This document shows, piece after piece, positions 8,801 through 16,997 of a stretch of DNA of 64,000 bases. Numbering within the stretch: position 1 is the stretch's first letter; each line of letters begins with the position of its first letter. The position numbers and the translations under genes were made by a program. Under the pieces are notes generated by a model. It saw only the letters and a list, made by a program, of their open reading frames with translations, was not told where the DNA came from and made no database searches. The stretch is from Phycisphaerales bacterium Planc_01 (GTDB lineage: Bacteria; Planctomycetota; Phycisphaerae; Sedimentisphaerales; Anaerobacaceae). Where the stretch lies: the NCBI GenBank assembly GCA_001603075.1, contig LVBB01000022.1:1-64000 (forward strand), written 5' to 3'.

Positions 8801-9897
8801 TGCCCCGCCACGGAGACGGGCACACCATCCGGCGTCTCGGCCACCAGCAGGACGGCATACGACTGCCCAGGCGTAAACGACCGCGAAGAAGCGATGAGCC
8901 GATGGTCGATCCCCGATGAGACGATCTTCAGCAGCTTGGTCGTCTTCTCCTGGTGGCCCGATGTGTCCGTAACGGTGATGTCGAGTTGCACGCTGCCCGA
9001 GCCGCCGGCTCCGGAGGTGCCGCTGACGTACTTGACTTCGGGCAATGAGAACTGCGCCTGACCCTCGGCCAGCGGCGCCGTGTAGCGGGCGTATTCCTCC
9101 CAAACGCCGACGTATCGGCTGGCGCTGATCTCGACCGTGCCGTCGACCGGCTTACCGAAGAAATACGTGGCGGTGACGGTCCCGGGAATCTTCTCGTCGG
9201 TGCGGAAATAGTCGCGCGGCGTGTCGAGCTGGACCTCGAATCGCGGAAGCACGTACTGCTCGACCCGCAGGTCGATGGTCCCCCGGCCGCTGCCGGACTC
9301 GGCGGTGATCTTCCACGTGCCATAGTTCAGTTCGCTGGCCAGATCGAGATGGAACGGCGCGACACCGAAGGCGTTGGTCGTCAGCTCTCTGCGGAAGATC
9401 TTGACGCCCTTGCCGTCGGTAATCTGCACAGCCACATCGGATGCCGTCGGTCGAAGCTCGTTCGTCAACACCAGGACGCGGCCCTGGATCGTCTGGCCCG
9501 GCTTATAGATCGGCTTGTCCGTCTCGATCAGCACCACCGGCATCCGACGAATCTGGATCTGGCTGGTCAGAAGGCTGTCGGCGCCATCGACGCGAACCTC
9601 CAGAGTATACGCCCCCGGCGTCACATCAGGCGTCTCGAATCGGGCAATGAGCCGCCCCGCCTCGTCGGTGGCCCCGCCAACGAGGCCCATCACCCCCTCC
9701 GGCGTCCTGAGCCCCAGCTCCACGGTCCGCCCCACCGCCGATTCACGGTCGGTGACCGCTGTGATCGTGGCGGACGCCGAGGCCCCCGAATACAGCGTCT
9801 TCGGGACGACCATCATGACCTCGACGGCCCCGGCCCGGACCGCGCCGGCCAGGAGCCCCAGCAGCAGAAGCCCTGCGAATCTCGTTTTGCATGCCAT
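5869..9897 (-). CDS. Eukaryote-like alpha-2-macroglobulin family protein (thioester type)
   Basis: This 1342-residue exported protein starts with a signal peptide (MACKTRFAGLLLLGLLAG). It has MG-type repeats (TDKPIYKPGQT near 130; VEQYVLPRFEVQL near 220), a bait-like segment, the block FFPETWVWMPEL near 659, the thioester motif GCGEQ with Cys near 877, an alpha-helical TED region and a C-terminal receptor-binding-like domain. Alpha-2-macroglobulins trap proteases: cleavage of the bait exposes the thioester, which then attaches covalently. The blocks resemble metazoan A2M/TEP/CD109 more than the large enterobacterial YfhM type, and no pbpC-like partner is adjacent. The ATG was chosen for AAGGAG 7 bases upstream plus the signal peptide. 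No lipobox is seen, so it is probably periplasmic or secreted. Confidence 0.9.
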   Translation of the reverse strand: MACKTRFAGLLLLGLLAGAVRAGAVEVMMVVPKTLYSGASASATITAVTDRESAVGRTVELGLRTPEGVMGLVGGATDEAGRLIARFETPDVTPGAYTLEVRVDGADSLLTSQIQIRRMPVVLIETDKPIYKPGQTIQGRVLVLTNELRPTASDVAVQITDGKGVKIFRRELTTNAFGVAPFHLDLASELNYGTWKITAESGSGRGTIDLRVEQYVLPRFEVQLDTPRDYFRTDEKIPGTVTATYFFGKPVDGTVEISASRYVGVWEEYARYTAPLAEGQAQFSLPEVKYVSGTSGAGGSGSVQLDITVTDTSGHQEKTTKLLKIVSSGIDHRLIASSRSFTPGQSYAVLLVAETPDGVPVSVAGQLTCEYYSESGDPLSKEGHTLAFEGSTLVTLTAPEKASWAWLSSSVRGDSESGQAELYVYSTYSPSDSFVHLSRPSGEALGVGGTVVIDVFRTHQGTIYYDVFANGRTVWSDAVTGSSIRFQATQQMVPAARVVAYVINPNNEISADTIEFDVVMDHSAALSLGLSAEEVGPAEPVRLSIRSEVQAMIGLAIVDESVYALNEGRLNMQEVLNELEKRFMEPQAETHSQPYSYGARNVFEDAGLAVVTSAGLEVPEGRRIGGLWWWVDPVRRDAGGESPTAADKDGGLAEVERVRQFFPETWVWMPELLTEPNGVAVLDLTAPDSITTWRLHAVSTSDSGLGVAESSLRVFQEFFGEPDLPYSVTRGEQFPVRIQVFNYLDEPQIVHVEMMDADWFDLLDISEQQIQVNANSVSSVSFLIQPTKLGRHPLEVRLRSIRRADAVRREVLVEPQGTRREMVANGLIRAGETASLEADIPPYAVPDSQKLLLSVTPSLVAQSISGVDDLLGMPYGCGEQNMILFAPNVEVLRYLNATGQLTPEVRAKAEHFITVGYQRQLTFRHQDGAFSAFGESDAEGSLWLTAFVLGTLSAAREVTTIDETILSDAAAWIVAHQSSDGSWEPVGFVCHTEMIGGVQGTYALTAFVAIAMADYGMADPHVLGAATQYLRGNLSSVQDDAYALAIAALALARVGDPAADLALDRLLAIAVSDPDGLYWRSHPVETTGYVALAMIEKEWAQANAAIQWLSLQRNSLGGYGSTQDTVVGLKALMMAARHQGRSVDLTVTARNVGGDTLAQFDVNSANFDVLQTAELPLESSVEISAVGSGQVRFQLVRRFNVLLRDDSVEKDMTLDVVYDATHVEVDDIVNVTATVRYFGLRDSTGMMIVDVGVPTGFATVGESLDAVLEEGLITRYEVAGRKVIFYLDGLERGEQRTLRFQVKARFPVRATIPDSRAYSYYEPEVRAEASGSEITIELGPQQ

Positions 9898-10286
9898 CGT
9901 ACCGCTCCTTGAATGGAATGAGTGAATGGATGATAACCGTAAGTTCAGCACCAGCCCTCTCTTCGACCGGACAGAGGGCGTAGCTTTGGCGGAAACCACC
10001 TCAGGTCTTGCGAGTTGTCGGCGGTGCTCCGAAATCCCTCAAGCCAATGCAGACAATTTCAGCGAGGTCTCCGGAGGCAGCGGCGGTATGATATGCGACA
10101 ATAGAATGATAGCAACGAAACCGGATATGAAAGCCACTTCCGGCCGACCTCCGAACCTTCATCTATTACGCCGATTTTATCGGAATGTGCGTAGCAGTTC
10201 AAGCCCTTTCGTTTTGCCGTCGCCACCAACCGCCAGGAGAAGGGCACGGCCCCTTCCCACCGGCAAGAGGCCACACCATTCGTCCA
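9898..10286 (-). other. Intergenic region upstream of alpha-2-macroglobulin
   Basis: These 389 bases hold the promoter listed at 10174-10202 and otherwise no gene that I can support on either strand. Confidence 0.4.
10174..10202 (-). promoter_or_regulatory. Promoter for alpha-2-macroglobulin gene
   Basis: On the minus strand TTGAAC (10202-10197), a 17-base spacer and TAAAAT (10179-10174) form a good sigma70 match. The leader to the start codon would be about 270 nt. Confidence 0.5.
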
Positions 10287-12749
10287 TCAGTTCGTCGGCG
10301 GGGTCGGCTCGACCTTCAGAACGCCCAGATAAGTGAAGTGATTGGAGTTGACGTTATTGGCGGTTGGGGCCAGATCGATCGTGATCTGCCCGTCTGCGTC
10401 CGGCTCGATCCCGGTCACCATCACGAAGGCGTTCTCATTGCTCGAGGGGTCCAGGGCCGCAAAGCCCGCGTTGGCGCCGACGACCGTGTAGCCGGTCTCC
10501 CGGTTGTCGCGGACGCCCATTCGCGAGGCATAGAATGTGAAATCGTACGTCAGCAGCGGGTCCAGGCCGGTCAGTTTGAAGCTCGGAAACACGTCGGCCA
10601 GGCCGCTGAACGTCTCGGTGTTGCCGAACAGCGAGTCGCGCGTCGCGTTCATCGGAAAGACCGCCGAAGCGAGCGTGCCATTGGTATTGGCGCCGTTGAA
10701 CCGCCGGACCATGACCAGATCGGTCGTCGTCGGAATCCCCTCTATGGTCACCAGTCCGGACAGTCGACCCGTATCGGAGCAGCCGATGCCCTGCGTCACG
10801 TTGTTCCAGGTGTTGGCCGGATCGTTCTGCGTGGGGGTCTCCGAGGCGCCAAAATCGACGAGAAGAACCTCCAGACGCACCTGCCCTGCCACGGCCGTGC
10901 CGGCAACGATCTCGTTGCCCGCCAGATCCTGTACGAAACTGACGCTCACGACGAAGTCACCCGTCACGCGCTGCCCCAGCGTCAGGATGACGGTGCGACC
11001 GTCGGCGGCCCGCTCGGCGACGACCACCTCGATAGCCCCTTCATTGACGCTGTAGTTCGCGGCGACGCCGGCCGTCTCCGGGTCCACGCGCTCGTCGAAG
11101 GATAGCGCGATCGCGTAGCCGTTGGTGCTCTCGGCCGCCAACAGAATCGGGGCGTTGACATCGGCAACCACGTGAAGAACCGCCTCGTCGCTCATCGCGC
11201 TGTAGACCATGTTGCTGACGCGGACCGAGAACGCGGCCCCGTCCATATCGGGCGTGACGATGTCGATGGTGTGCGCAAATTCGTTGGCGTCGGCGATCGG
11301 CTCGCCGTCCCGGAACCACTGTACGAAATACGGAGGCGTGCTCTGGACCGCCGCCTGGAACGTCGCCGACTGGTAGGCCACCACCGTCTGGCCGGCGGGC
11401 TGCTGAACGAAGACGATCGGCTGCTGTTCGGGGACCTCCTCGACTTTCATCGCACCGAGGTAGATGAAATGATACCCGTTGTTGTTGTTCGCCGTCGGCG
11501 CCAGATCGATGGTGATCTCAGCCATCGCATCCGGGACGATGCCGACGGCGGTCGCGACGGCGTCGATATTGTTGCCCGCATCGAGCGTCACGACGGCGGT
11601 GCTCTCACCGACAATCGTATAGCTGGCCTCGCGGATGTCGCTGACGCCCAGCCGCGATCCGTAGAAGGCGAAGTTGTACACGCGTTCGGGATTCAGGCCG
11701 GTCAACTTGAAGCTGGGCGCCACGTCGGCCAGTCCGCCCCAGGACTCCGTGTTGCCGTAGAGCGAGTCCCGCGTGGCGTTCGCCGGAAACACGCTCGATT
11801 CGAGTGTGCCGTTCGTATTCGGGCCGCTGCCGTTGAATGGACGGAGAATCTCCAGACCGATCGGCGTCGCCACATTCAGGGTGTTGACCAGGCCCGACAA
11901 CTGCCCCCCTGCCAGGCCGCCGACGGCCTCGGTCACGTTGTTCCAGAAGTTCAGCGGATCGTCCGGCGCCGGGGCGTTCTGTGTGGGCGTTCCCGAAGAG
12001 CCGAAATCAATCAGCAGGGTCTGCACCTTGGGCATGGCCCATGCCGCCAGCACCGGCTCGACGATCGATCGCCACAGCTCGTAGCCGGCCGCGTTCATGT
12101 GGAGCATGTCGCTGCCGAACAGATCGGGGCGAGGCTGACCGCTCTCGTTGAGCATCGGGGTAAAGACGTCGATGAACCACAGATGAGAGTCGGTCGCCGC
12201 CAGGGCCGCCAGACGCTCGTTCAATTGCCGCGTGAGCTCCAGATACTGGGCCCGGCTCGGACTGCCTTTGGTCGCGATGAACGCCACGTCCGCCTCGGGC
12301 AGCCGCTCTTCTGCCAGCGTTACGAACTGCAGATAGTCGGCGTAGACCTGGTCCACGGACTTGCCGCCAGCCAGGTCGTTATCGCCTTCATAGACCAGGA
12401 TCAGGGCCGGGGCATACACGGCTACGACGCGGTCGAAGTAGTACAGCAGATCGCTCATGTGCGAGCCGCCGAAACCGCGATTCATCACGGGGTAGTCGGG
12501 GAAGTCGGCCGCCAGACTGGTCCACATCCGAACGCTGGACGAACCGACGAACAAGACCGGATCGGCGGGAGGAGGACTGACCAGGTCAGCCCGCTCGAAG
12601 GCCTGAATGTCGGCCTCGAAACGGGTCGGGTCCTGCGCCCGGACCTTGACGAGCGGCAGCAGTACGAACGCCGCGATAAGCAATGCCACAAGTCGCCCTG
12701 TGACGGGGACACTGCCGATGGTCCTTGCACGATGCAGCTTCCACGACAT
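10287..12749 (-). CDS. Secreted SGNH/GDSL hydrolase with duplicated beta-domains and Ig-like modules
   Basis: The 820-residue protein has a signal peptide (about 1-38) and an N-terminal SGNH hydrolase (about 40-240): VLFVGSSSVRMW carries the nucleophile Ser, NRGFGGSHMSD the Gly block, YEGDNDL the Asn block and DMLHMNAAGY the Asp/His pair. It is likely a carbohydrate or lipid esterase. Two homologous domains of about 190 residues follow (coordinates about 12026-11443 and 10869-10305; both contain NATRDSL.GNTE, PSFKLTGL and ITIDLAPTANN), separated by an Ig-like domain and a bacterial Ig/SwmB-like module. ATG 12749 was chosen for GGAGG 8 bases upstream. The gene is divergent from the lipoprotein at 12918. 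The substrate is unknown. Confidence 0.8.
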   Translation of the reverse strand: MSWKLHRARTIGSVPVTGRLVALLIAAFVLLPLVKVRAQDPTRFEADIQAFERADLVSPPPADPVLFVGSSSVRMWTSLAADFPDYPVMNRGFGGSHMSDLLYYFDRVVAVYAPALILVYEGDNDLAGGKSVDQVYADYLQFVTLAEERLPEADVAFIATKGSPSRAQYLELTRQLNERLAALAATDSHLWFIDVFTPMLNESGQPRPDLFGSDMLHMNAAGYELWRSIVEPVLAAWAMPKVQTLLIDFGSSGTPTQNAPAPDDPLNFWNNVTEAVGGLAGGQLSGLVNTLNVATPIGLEILRPFNGSGPNTNGTLESSVFPANATRDSLYGNTESWGGLADVAPSFKLTGLNPERVYNFAFYGSRLGVSDIREASYTIVGESTAVVTLDAGNNIDAVATAVGIVPDAMAEITIDLAPTANNNNGYHFIYLGAMKVEEVPEQQPIVFVQQPAGQTVVAYQSATFQAAVQSTPPYFVQWFRDGEPIADANEFAHTIDIVTPDMDGAAFSVRVSNMVYSAMSDEAVLHVVADVNAPILLAAESTNGYAIALSFDERVDPETAGVAANYSVNEGAIEVVVAERAADGRTVILTLGQRVTGDFVVSVSFVQDLAGNEIVAGTAVAGQVRLEVLLVDFGASETPTQNDPANTWNNVTQGIGCSDTGRLSGLVTIEGIPTTTDLVMVRRFNGANTNGTLASAVFPMNATRDSLFGNTETFSGLADVFPSFKLTGLDPLLTYDFTFYASRMGVRDNRETGYTVVGANAGFAALDPSSNENAFVMVTGIEPDADGQITIDLAPTANNVNSNHFTYLGVLKVEPTPPTN

Positions 12750-12818
12750 GACCGCATCCTCCAAATGGTCGGCTGCTTTCGATAGATCGTCTGACGGCCC
12801 CCCGTATATTCCGACAGT

Positions 12819-12848
12819 ATCCTATCAGCCACCCATGTCGGGTGTCAA
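12819..12848 (-). promoter_or_regulatory. Promoter for SGNH hydrolase gene
   Basis: On the minus strand TTGACA (12848-12843), an 18-base spacer and TAGGAT (12824-12819) lie about 65 bases before the start codon. Confidence 0.45.
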
Positions 12849-12881
12849 CCGGAATCACAACAGCGGTCCGCCGCGGGTGCG

Positions 12882-12910
12882 TTGACAAGCAATACCCACA
12901 CGGGTACGCT
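12882..12910 (+). promoter_or_regulatory. Promoter abutting a start codon (leaderless candidate)
   Basis: TTGACA (12882-12887), exactly 17 bases, then TACGCT (12905-12910). Transcription would begin about 7 bases later, at the A of ATG 12918. No ribosome-binding sequence is present between them. Confidence 0.5.
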
Positions 12911-12917
12911 GTGGCCG

Positions 12918-13769
12918 ATGCGTGTCTTGCGAACCATTGCAGCGGTGATTCTTTCGAGTCTGGCCCTGAGCGGCTGCGGGCCGACACCGGAGCCGGCCGT
13001 ACCGATCTGGGAGCAGGTCAAAATCGGCCAGATCGCCCCTGATTCACCCGATCCATCGCGACAGGCGAGATTCCTGGCGACCGTCAACCTCGACGTCTAT
13101 ATCCTCGATCTTCCGGCTGAGAACATCGACAGGCTCGACGACCTCTGGCAGTCGCTGTCGGCCAAGCCCATCCAGACGAACAGCTACAACGCCTTTGCCG
13201 GCAATTCGTTCCGCGTGCGGCTCGGGCATGCGGCGATGTGGGAGGAGATCCGCCGTCAACTGGCGACGGCCGGGGCACAGGACGCCGGGACCATCTCGCT
13301 CGTCGTCGGCAACGACGAACCGGGCGACCTGCCCGTCGCCAACGTCGCCCCGGACAGTGCAATCTGGTTCGTCGGCACGAACCTCGCCAGACACACCGTC
13401 CAGGTGGGACGCGGCCTGCTGGTCCTGCGCCTCCGCGAGCAGGTCATCCCCGGGGCCCGGGGCGTCCGGAAGATCATCGCCTATCCCGTCTATACACTGC
13501 CCATGACCAGCGCCGTTCCGGAACTCCGGACACAAGCCGCTCGGCGAGAGTTCTACTTCGACTCAGCGGCGTTTGCCGCCCAGATGGCCCCCGGCGATCT
13601 GCTCGTGCTGGCGCCCGACAGCTACTCGGGCGAGACTCTCAGTTTGGGCGGACGGTTCTTCAATCGCCCGGAACCCGTGCTGTTCTTCGACCCGGAAACA
13701 AAAGAGCCGCCGAAGCGTCACCCGGCAGTTCGAGTGTTCGTCCTGGTCTGCACGCGGATCAACGACTGA
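12918..13769 (+). CDS. Hypothetical lipoprotein
   Basis: The 283-residue protein starts with a lipoprotein signal: hydrophobic segment then LALSGC, with Cys at about residue 18, so a lipid-anchored envelope protein is expected. The mature part has no family that I recognise; it is mixed alpha/beta and contains repeated short hydrophobic strands. The start ATG lacks a Shine-Dalgarno sequence and coincides with the predicted transcription start of the promoter at 12882-12910, so the mRNA may be leaderless. The DUF362 gene follows after 7 bases and is probably co-transcribed. Confidence 0.75.
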   Translation: MRVLRTIAAVILSSLALSGCGPTPEPAVPIWEQVKIGQIAPDSPDPSRQARFLATVNLDVYILDLPAENIDRLDDLWQSLSAKPIQTNSYNAFAGNSFRVRLGHAAMWEEIRRQLATAGAQDAGTISLVVGNDEPGDLPVANVAPDSAIWFVGTNLARHTVQVGRGLLVLRLREQVIPGARGVRKIIAYPVYTLPMTSAVPELRTQAARREFYFDSAAFAAQMAPGDLLVLAPDSYSGETLSLGGRFFNRPEPVLFFDPETKEPPKRHPAVRVFVLVCTRIND

Positions 13770-13776
13770 GCGGACC

Positions 13777-14769
13777 ATGACCGACCAGACCGTCGCCCTC
13801 GTTCGATGTCACGACTACGATCCCGGCCGGGTCGCCCGCGCGATCGCCCGGCAGTTCGATCTGCTGGGCGGCATCGAACGGTTCGTCAAGCCGGGTGATA
13901 CAGTCCTGATGAAACCCAATCTCATAGCGCCGCGTTCCCACCACCGGTATCCGACACAGACGCACCCGGAGGTCATCCTGGCGGTCGCCCGACTGCTGAA
14001 GGATTACGGAGCCAGGCCGTTCGTGGGCGATTCACCGGCATGGACGAACGCCGCGACATGCATCGGCGCCTTGGAGCTGAGCGAGCCGCTCGCCGAGCTG
14101 GGGGTCCCCGTCCGGCAACTCGACAATCCGAGAAAACGCCGCCTCGGCCCGGGCAAGCCCCACGCATGGATCAGCGCGGCGGCTCTCGACGCCGACGTCA
14201 TCGTCAACCTGCCCAAGTTCAAGGCCCATCAGCAATTGGTGACCACCTTCGCCGTCAAGAACATGTTCGGCTGTGTCAGCGGCAAGCGCAAGGCCCTGTG
14301 GCATTTCCGCCAAGGCGACGACATGGCCGGATTCTGCGAACTGCTCATCGACATCTATCGAACCCTGCGTCCGGCGTTGACGATCGTCGATGGGATCGTT
14401 GCGATGGAAGGCCAGGGCCCGATCCGTGGGACAAACAAGCCGCTTGGCTGGCTGATCGGCGGTACGGATCCAATCGCCGTGGAAACGATCTGCGGCCGGC
14501 TCATCAATCTTCCGCCGGAGCAGATCCCCATCGTGCGGACCGCCCGACAGATGAAATTTGGCTGTGCGGAGATCACACGGATCGATGTGGCCGGCGACGC
14601 CCTGCCGACCGAACCATGCACAGACTTTCAGTTCGCCAAGCAGGTGCCGATCAAATTCACCTTCGGTCGCGTCTGCCGCAGCATTGGCAGACAAATCGCC
14701 TTTCTGGCCCGCAATCGTGGGCTTCGCCGCTCAACGCTCAATTCCGTCCGCTCGCGGGCCACTGAATGA
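13777..14769 (+). CDS. DUF362 domain-containing protein
   Basis: The 330-residue protein matches the DUF362 family: VKPGDTVLMKPNL near the N-terminus, a VGDSPAW block, VIVNLPKFKAHQQLVTTFAVK in the middle and VDGIVAMEGQGP. DUF362 proteins often occur with ferredoxin domains, but here no Cys-rich iron-sulfur cluster motif is seen. The biochemical function of the family is not settled. It follows the lipoprotein gene by 7 bases and its 3' end overlaps the convergent beta-helix gene by 32 bases. Confidence 0.8.
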   Translation: MTDQTVALVRCHDYDPGRVARAIARQFDLLGGIERFVKPGDTVLMKPNLIAPRSHHRYPTQTHPEVILAVARLLKDYGARPFVGDSPAWTNAATCIGALELSEPLAELGVPVRQLDNPRKRRLGPGKPHAWISAAALDADVIVNLPKFKAHQQLVTTFAVKNMFGCVSGKRKALWHFRQGDDMAGFCELLIDIYRTLRPALTIVDGIVAMEGQGPIRGTNKPLGWLIGGTDPIAVETICGRLINLPPEQIPIVRTARQMKFGCAEITRIDVAGDALPTEPCTDFQFAKQVPIKFTFGRVCRSIGRQIAFLARNRGLRRSTLNSVRSRATE

Positions 14770-15901
14770 CGCCGTCCTTCACCTGTGGCGGCGCGATGCG
14801 GAAGAACAGCTCTGTCGGCCAGGCGCCCAAACGCTCGAAGCCGGCGGGCACGGTCTGCTCGAATTGCACGTAGGCCCGGACACGGCCTTCAGTTGTATAC
14901 GAGATCTTCTCGTCATGGCCGCCAGTGCCGAAGACCTGGTATCCGGCGAGAATACAGTCCTTCAAGTCAACGTGCAGCAACGGCGGGTTCCTCTCAGAGC
15001 AAATGATGCCGGTGGAGGGACTGATCGTCGGCTGGGAGAAGTTCAGCACGATCATCCGGCAGTCCTCGAAGCGGGCTCGCACGCATTTGCTGGCGTACGA
15101 GACCTGGACCGCGTTGTCGGGGTGTACGAGGGTGCAGTCTTCGAAAACAACGTGCGGGGCCTGCGGCATCGTCGTCTCCCAGCCGCCGATCAGGACGGCC
15201 GCCGTGTCGCCTCGCCAGTCCAGGGCCATGAAGTAACAGCGTCGAAAGATGCTCGGCTCATCCGGCCGCACAGTCGGGTAGCACAACCCACCGCCAAATG
15301 CCCTTCCGATACCGACGCAGTCCTCGACCAGGACGGTGAAGCCCCCGCCGCTCTCGTGCGTGAGGTCCCAGAACAGGCCCGCATCGCCCCCGGTGGCGTA
15401 GAGATTCCGCAGCGCCCAGCGGTCCCAGACGATGCAGGAGAAGTTCGTCTCGTTGTTGCCGCCGGACCAGTCGGTCGTCGAAGCCCGCATGTTGGACCAC
15501 CAGTCCCAGCTCTTGAATCCCATGTTCGGATCGCCCGCGTCGATGATGACCCAGCCCTGTGCGCCCGAGCCGAGACGCCCATCCACGTCACCGATCAGGA
15601 GATTGTAGGCGCCCGGCGCGCCTTTGTGCGGCGTTTCGAGGTTCGGCTCGATGTAGTGGTCCGGCCGGACGATCACCCGATGGCCCCCACGATCGTCGGG
15701 CACCGCATTCAACGCCGCCTGGATCGTGTGGAACGCACGAGTCCAACTCCGGCCATCGGAGTTGTCCCCCGCCTTCGAGACATAGAAGATGGTCCCCCTC
15801 CGACCGGTATAACCCACATCACCCGGCACGGAAGACGCCCCCTGCACCGCCGCCACACCAGCCAACAACACCCAGACGAAACCCAACCGCAACATATCCA
15901 T
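14738..15901 (-). CDS. Secreted right-handed beta-helix protein
   Basis: The 387-residue protein has a signal peptide (about 1-23). The start of the mature part (IFYVSKAGDNSDGRSWTRAF, then TIQAALN) is typical of pectate-lyase-like parallel beta-helix proteins, followed by repeated short strands such as VVFEDCTLVHPDNAVQVS and ARFEDCRMIVLN. A polysaccharide-binding or lyase-like role is plausible, but no catalytic signature is evident. ATG 15901 has AAGGAG 6 bases upstream. Its last 32 bases overlap the convergent DUF362 gene. Confidence 0.75.
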   Translation of the reverse strand: MDMLRLGFVWVLLAGVAAVQGASSVPGDVGYTGRRGTIFYVSKAGDNSDGRSWTRAFHTIQAALNAVPDDRGGHRVIVRPDHYIEPNLETPHKGAPGAYNLLIGDVDGRLGSGAQGWVIIDAGDPNMGFKSWDWWSNMRASTTDWSGGNNETNFSCIVWDRWALRNLYATGGDAGLFWDLTHESGGGFTVLVEDCVGIGRAFGGGLCYPTVRPDEPSIFRRCYFMALDWRGDTAAVLIGGWETTMPQAPHVVFEDCTLVHPDNAVQVSYASKCVRARFEDCRMIVLNFSQPTISPSTGIICSERNPPLLHVDLKDCILAGYQVFGTGGHDEKISYTTEGRVRAYVQFEQTVPAGFERLGAWPTELFFRIAPPQVKDGVIQWPASGRN

Positions 15902-15978
15902 GGACTGCTCCTTTAGACACCATGACGCCCCATCATGGAGGGCACCCTGGTCATGTATACAGCACGTGCCGATAGGGA

Positions 15979-16383
15979 TCAATCGAGGAATCTATCACCG
16001 TAGATCAGATAGGCGGTGGCCAACCCAGAGACGACAAGGACCAGAAGGAGCAGGAAGCCATGCAACAACAGCACACCGAGCCCTTTGAGCCGCCGCGCCC
16101 AGAGCAGATAGATGGGCACGCCGGCCTGCCACAGAAGGAAGATGCCGAGTCGCGCCAGCGGGAGCAGCGGCCTGCCCATGAGCCTCGCGTCGGCCGTGCA
16201 GCACCACATGAACCCCAGTGAGACCGCGATGGCGAACAGCAGCTCGCCGTGAACAATGGCATTCGCATCGGACGAGTACCAGAGCAGTCCACGCAGCACA
16301 CCCATGAAAAGGAAGACCACATACAGATAGATCAGCGCAATGCGACGCTGCCGTCGCCATCGACTCTCAGAAGTTGTCTCCAT
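15979..16383 (-). CDS. Small integral membrane protein
   Basis: The 134-residue protein has a basic N-terminus and four predicted hydrophobic helices (about 14-34, 46-62, 73-93, 100-126). No catalytic motif or family is recognised. It lies 77 bases upstream of the beta-helix gene on the same strand. An AGGGAG sequence is about 10 bases upstream of the ATG. Confidence 0.6.
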   Translation of the reverse strand: METTSESRWRRQRRIALIYLYVVFLFMGVLRGLLWYSSDANAIVHGELLFAIAVSLGFMWCCTADARLMGRPLLPLARLGIFLLWQAGVPIYLLWARRLKGLGVLLLHGFLLLLVLVVSGLATAYLIYGDRFLD

Positions 16384-16567
16384 CGCTCACACACTCCCTC
16401 TCGCGAAACGCTTCTTCACGAAACACCTGGACGCCACGGCCGGCTTGCCTCCAACGGCCTCCAATGGGCCACATGGTGACACCCGCCGTCCTTGTACCAG
16501 CCGCGAGCCAAAGCGCCCACTTCTTTCTCCCTGCCGTGTGAAAACCGCAGCCGCGGCAAATCAACGA

Positions 16568-16996
16568 CTAACCAGGCCACCGGTTGCTTCGCTTGCGGTA
16601 TGTTTCGATGGCGACGGCGGTATAGTGCTCGATGGGCAATTCTTCGATTCGGCCGATGTCGATCCAGACGTAGTCCTGTGCCTCGTCATTCAGCACCACC
16701 TCGGTCGAATCGGTCCGGCAGGCGAAATCGAAGAAGATGAAGTGACACGGCTTCCAGAACCGCTGGTCATACAGGAACTCCTGAAAGCAGAGGAACTCGA
16801 TGTCACGGATCTCCAGGCCGGTCTCTTCGCGGATCTCGCGCCGCAGGGCCTGTTCCATCGTCTCGCCCAGCTCGATGTGCCCGCCGGGAACGACCCACTT
16901 GCCCCGCCACTTGTGCGAACTCATCAGAAAGAGCTTGCCCTCGGCGTTAAAGATCAACGCCCCGACCGTCGGTTCCGGATATCGCTGTTCGGCCAT
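16568..16996 (-). CDS. Nudix hydrolase
   Basis: This 142-residue protein carries a full Nudix box, GGHIELGETMEQALRREI with REETGLE (GX5EX7REUXEEXGU), the Mg-binding loop-helix that cleaves nucleoside diphosphates linked to other moieties. The N-terminal VGALIFN and WVVPGG fit the family. The substrate cannot be inferred. The start follows the methyltransferase stop by a single base, suggesting translational coupling. Confidence 0.88.
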   Translation of the reverse strand: MAEQRYPEPTVGALIFNAEGKLFLMSSHKWRGKWVVPGGHIELGETMEQALRREIREETGLEIRDIEFLCFQEFLYDQRFWKPCHFIFFDFACRTDSTEVVLNDEAQDYVWIDIGRIEELPIEHYTAVAIETYRKRSNRWPG

Positions 16997-16997
16997 G

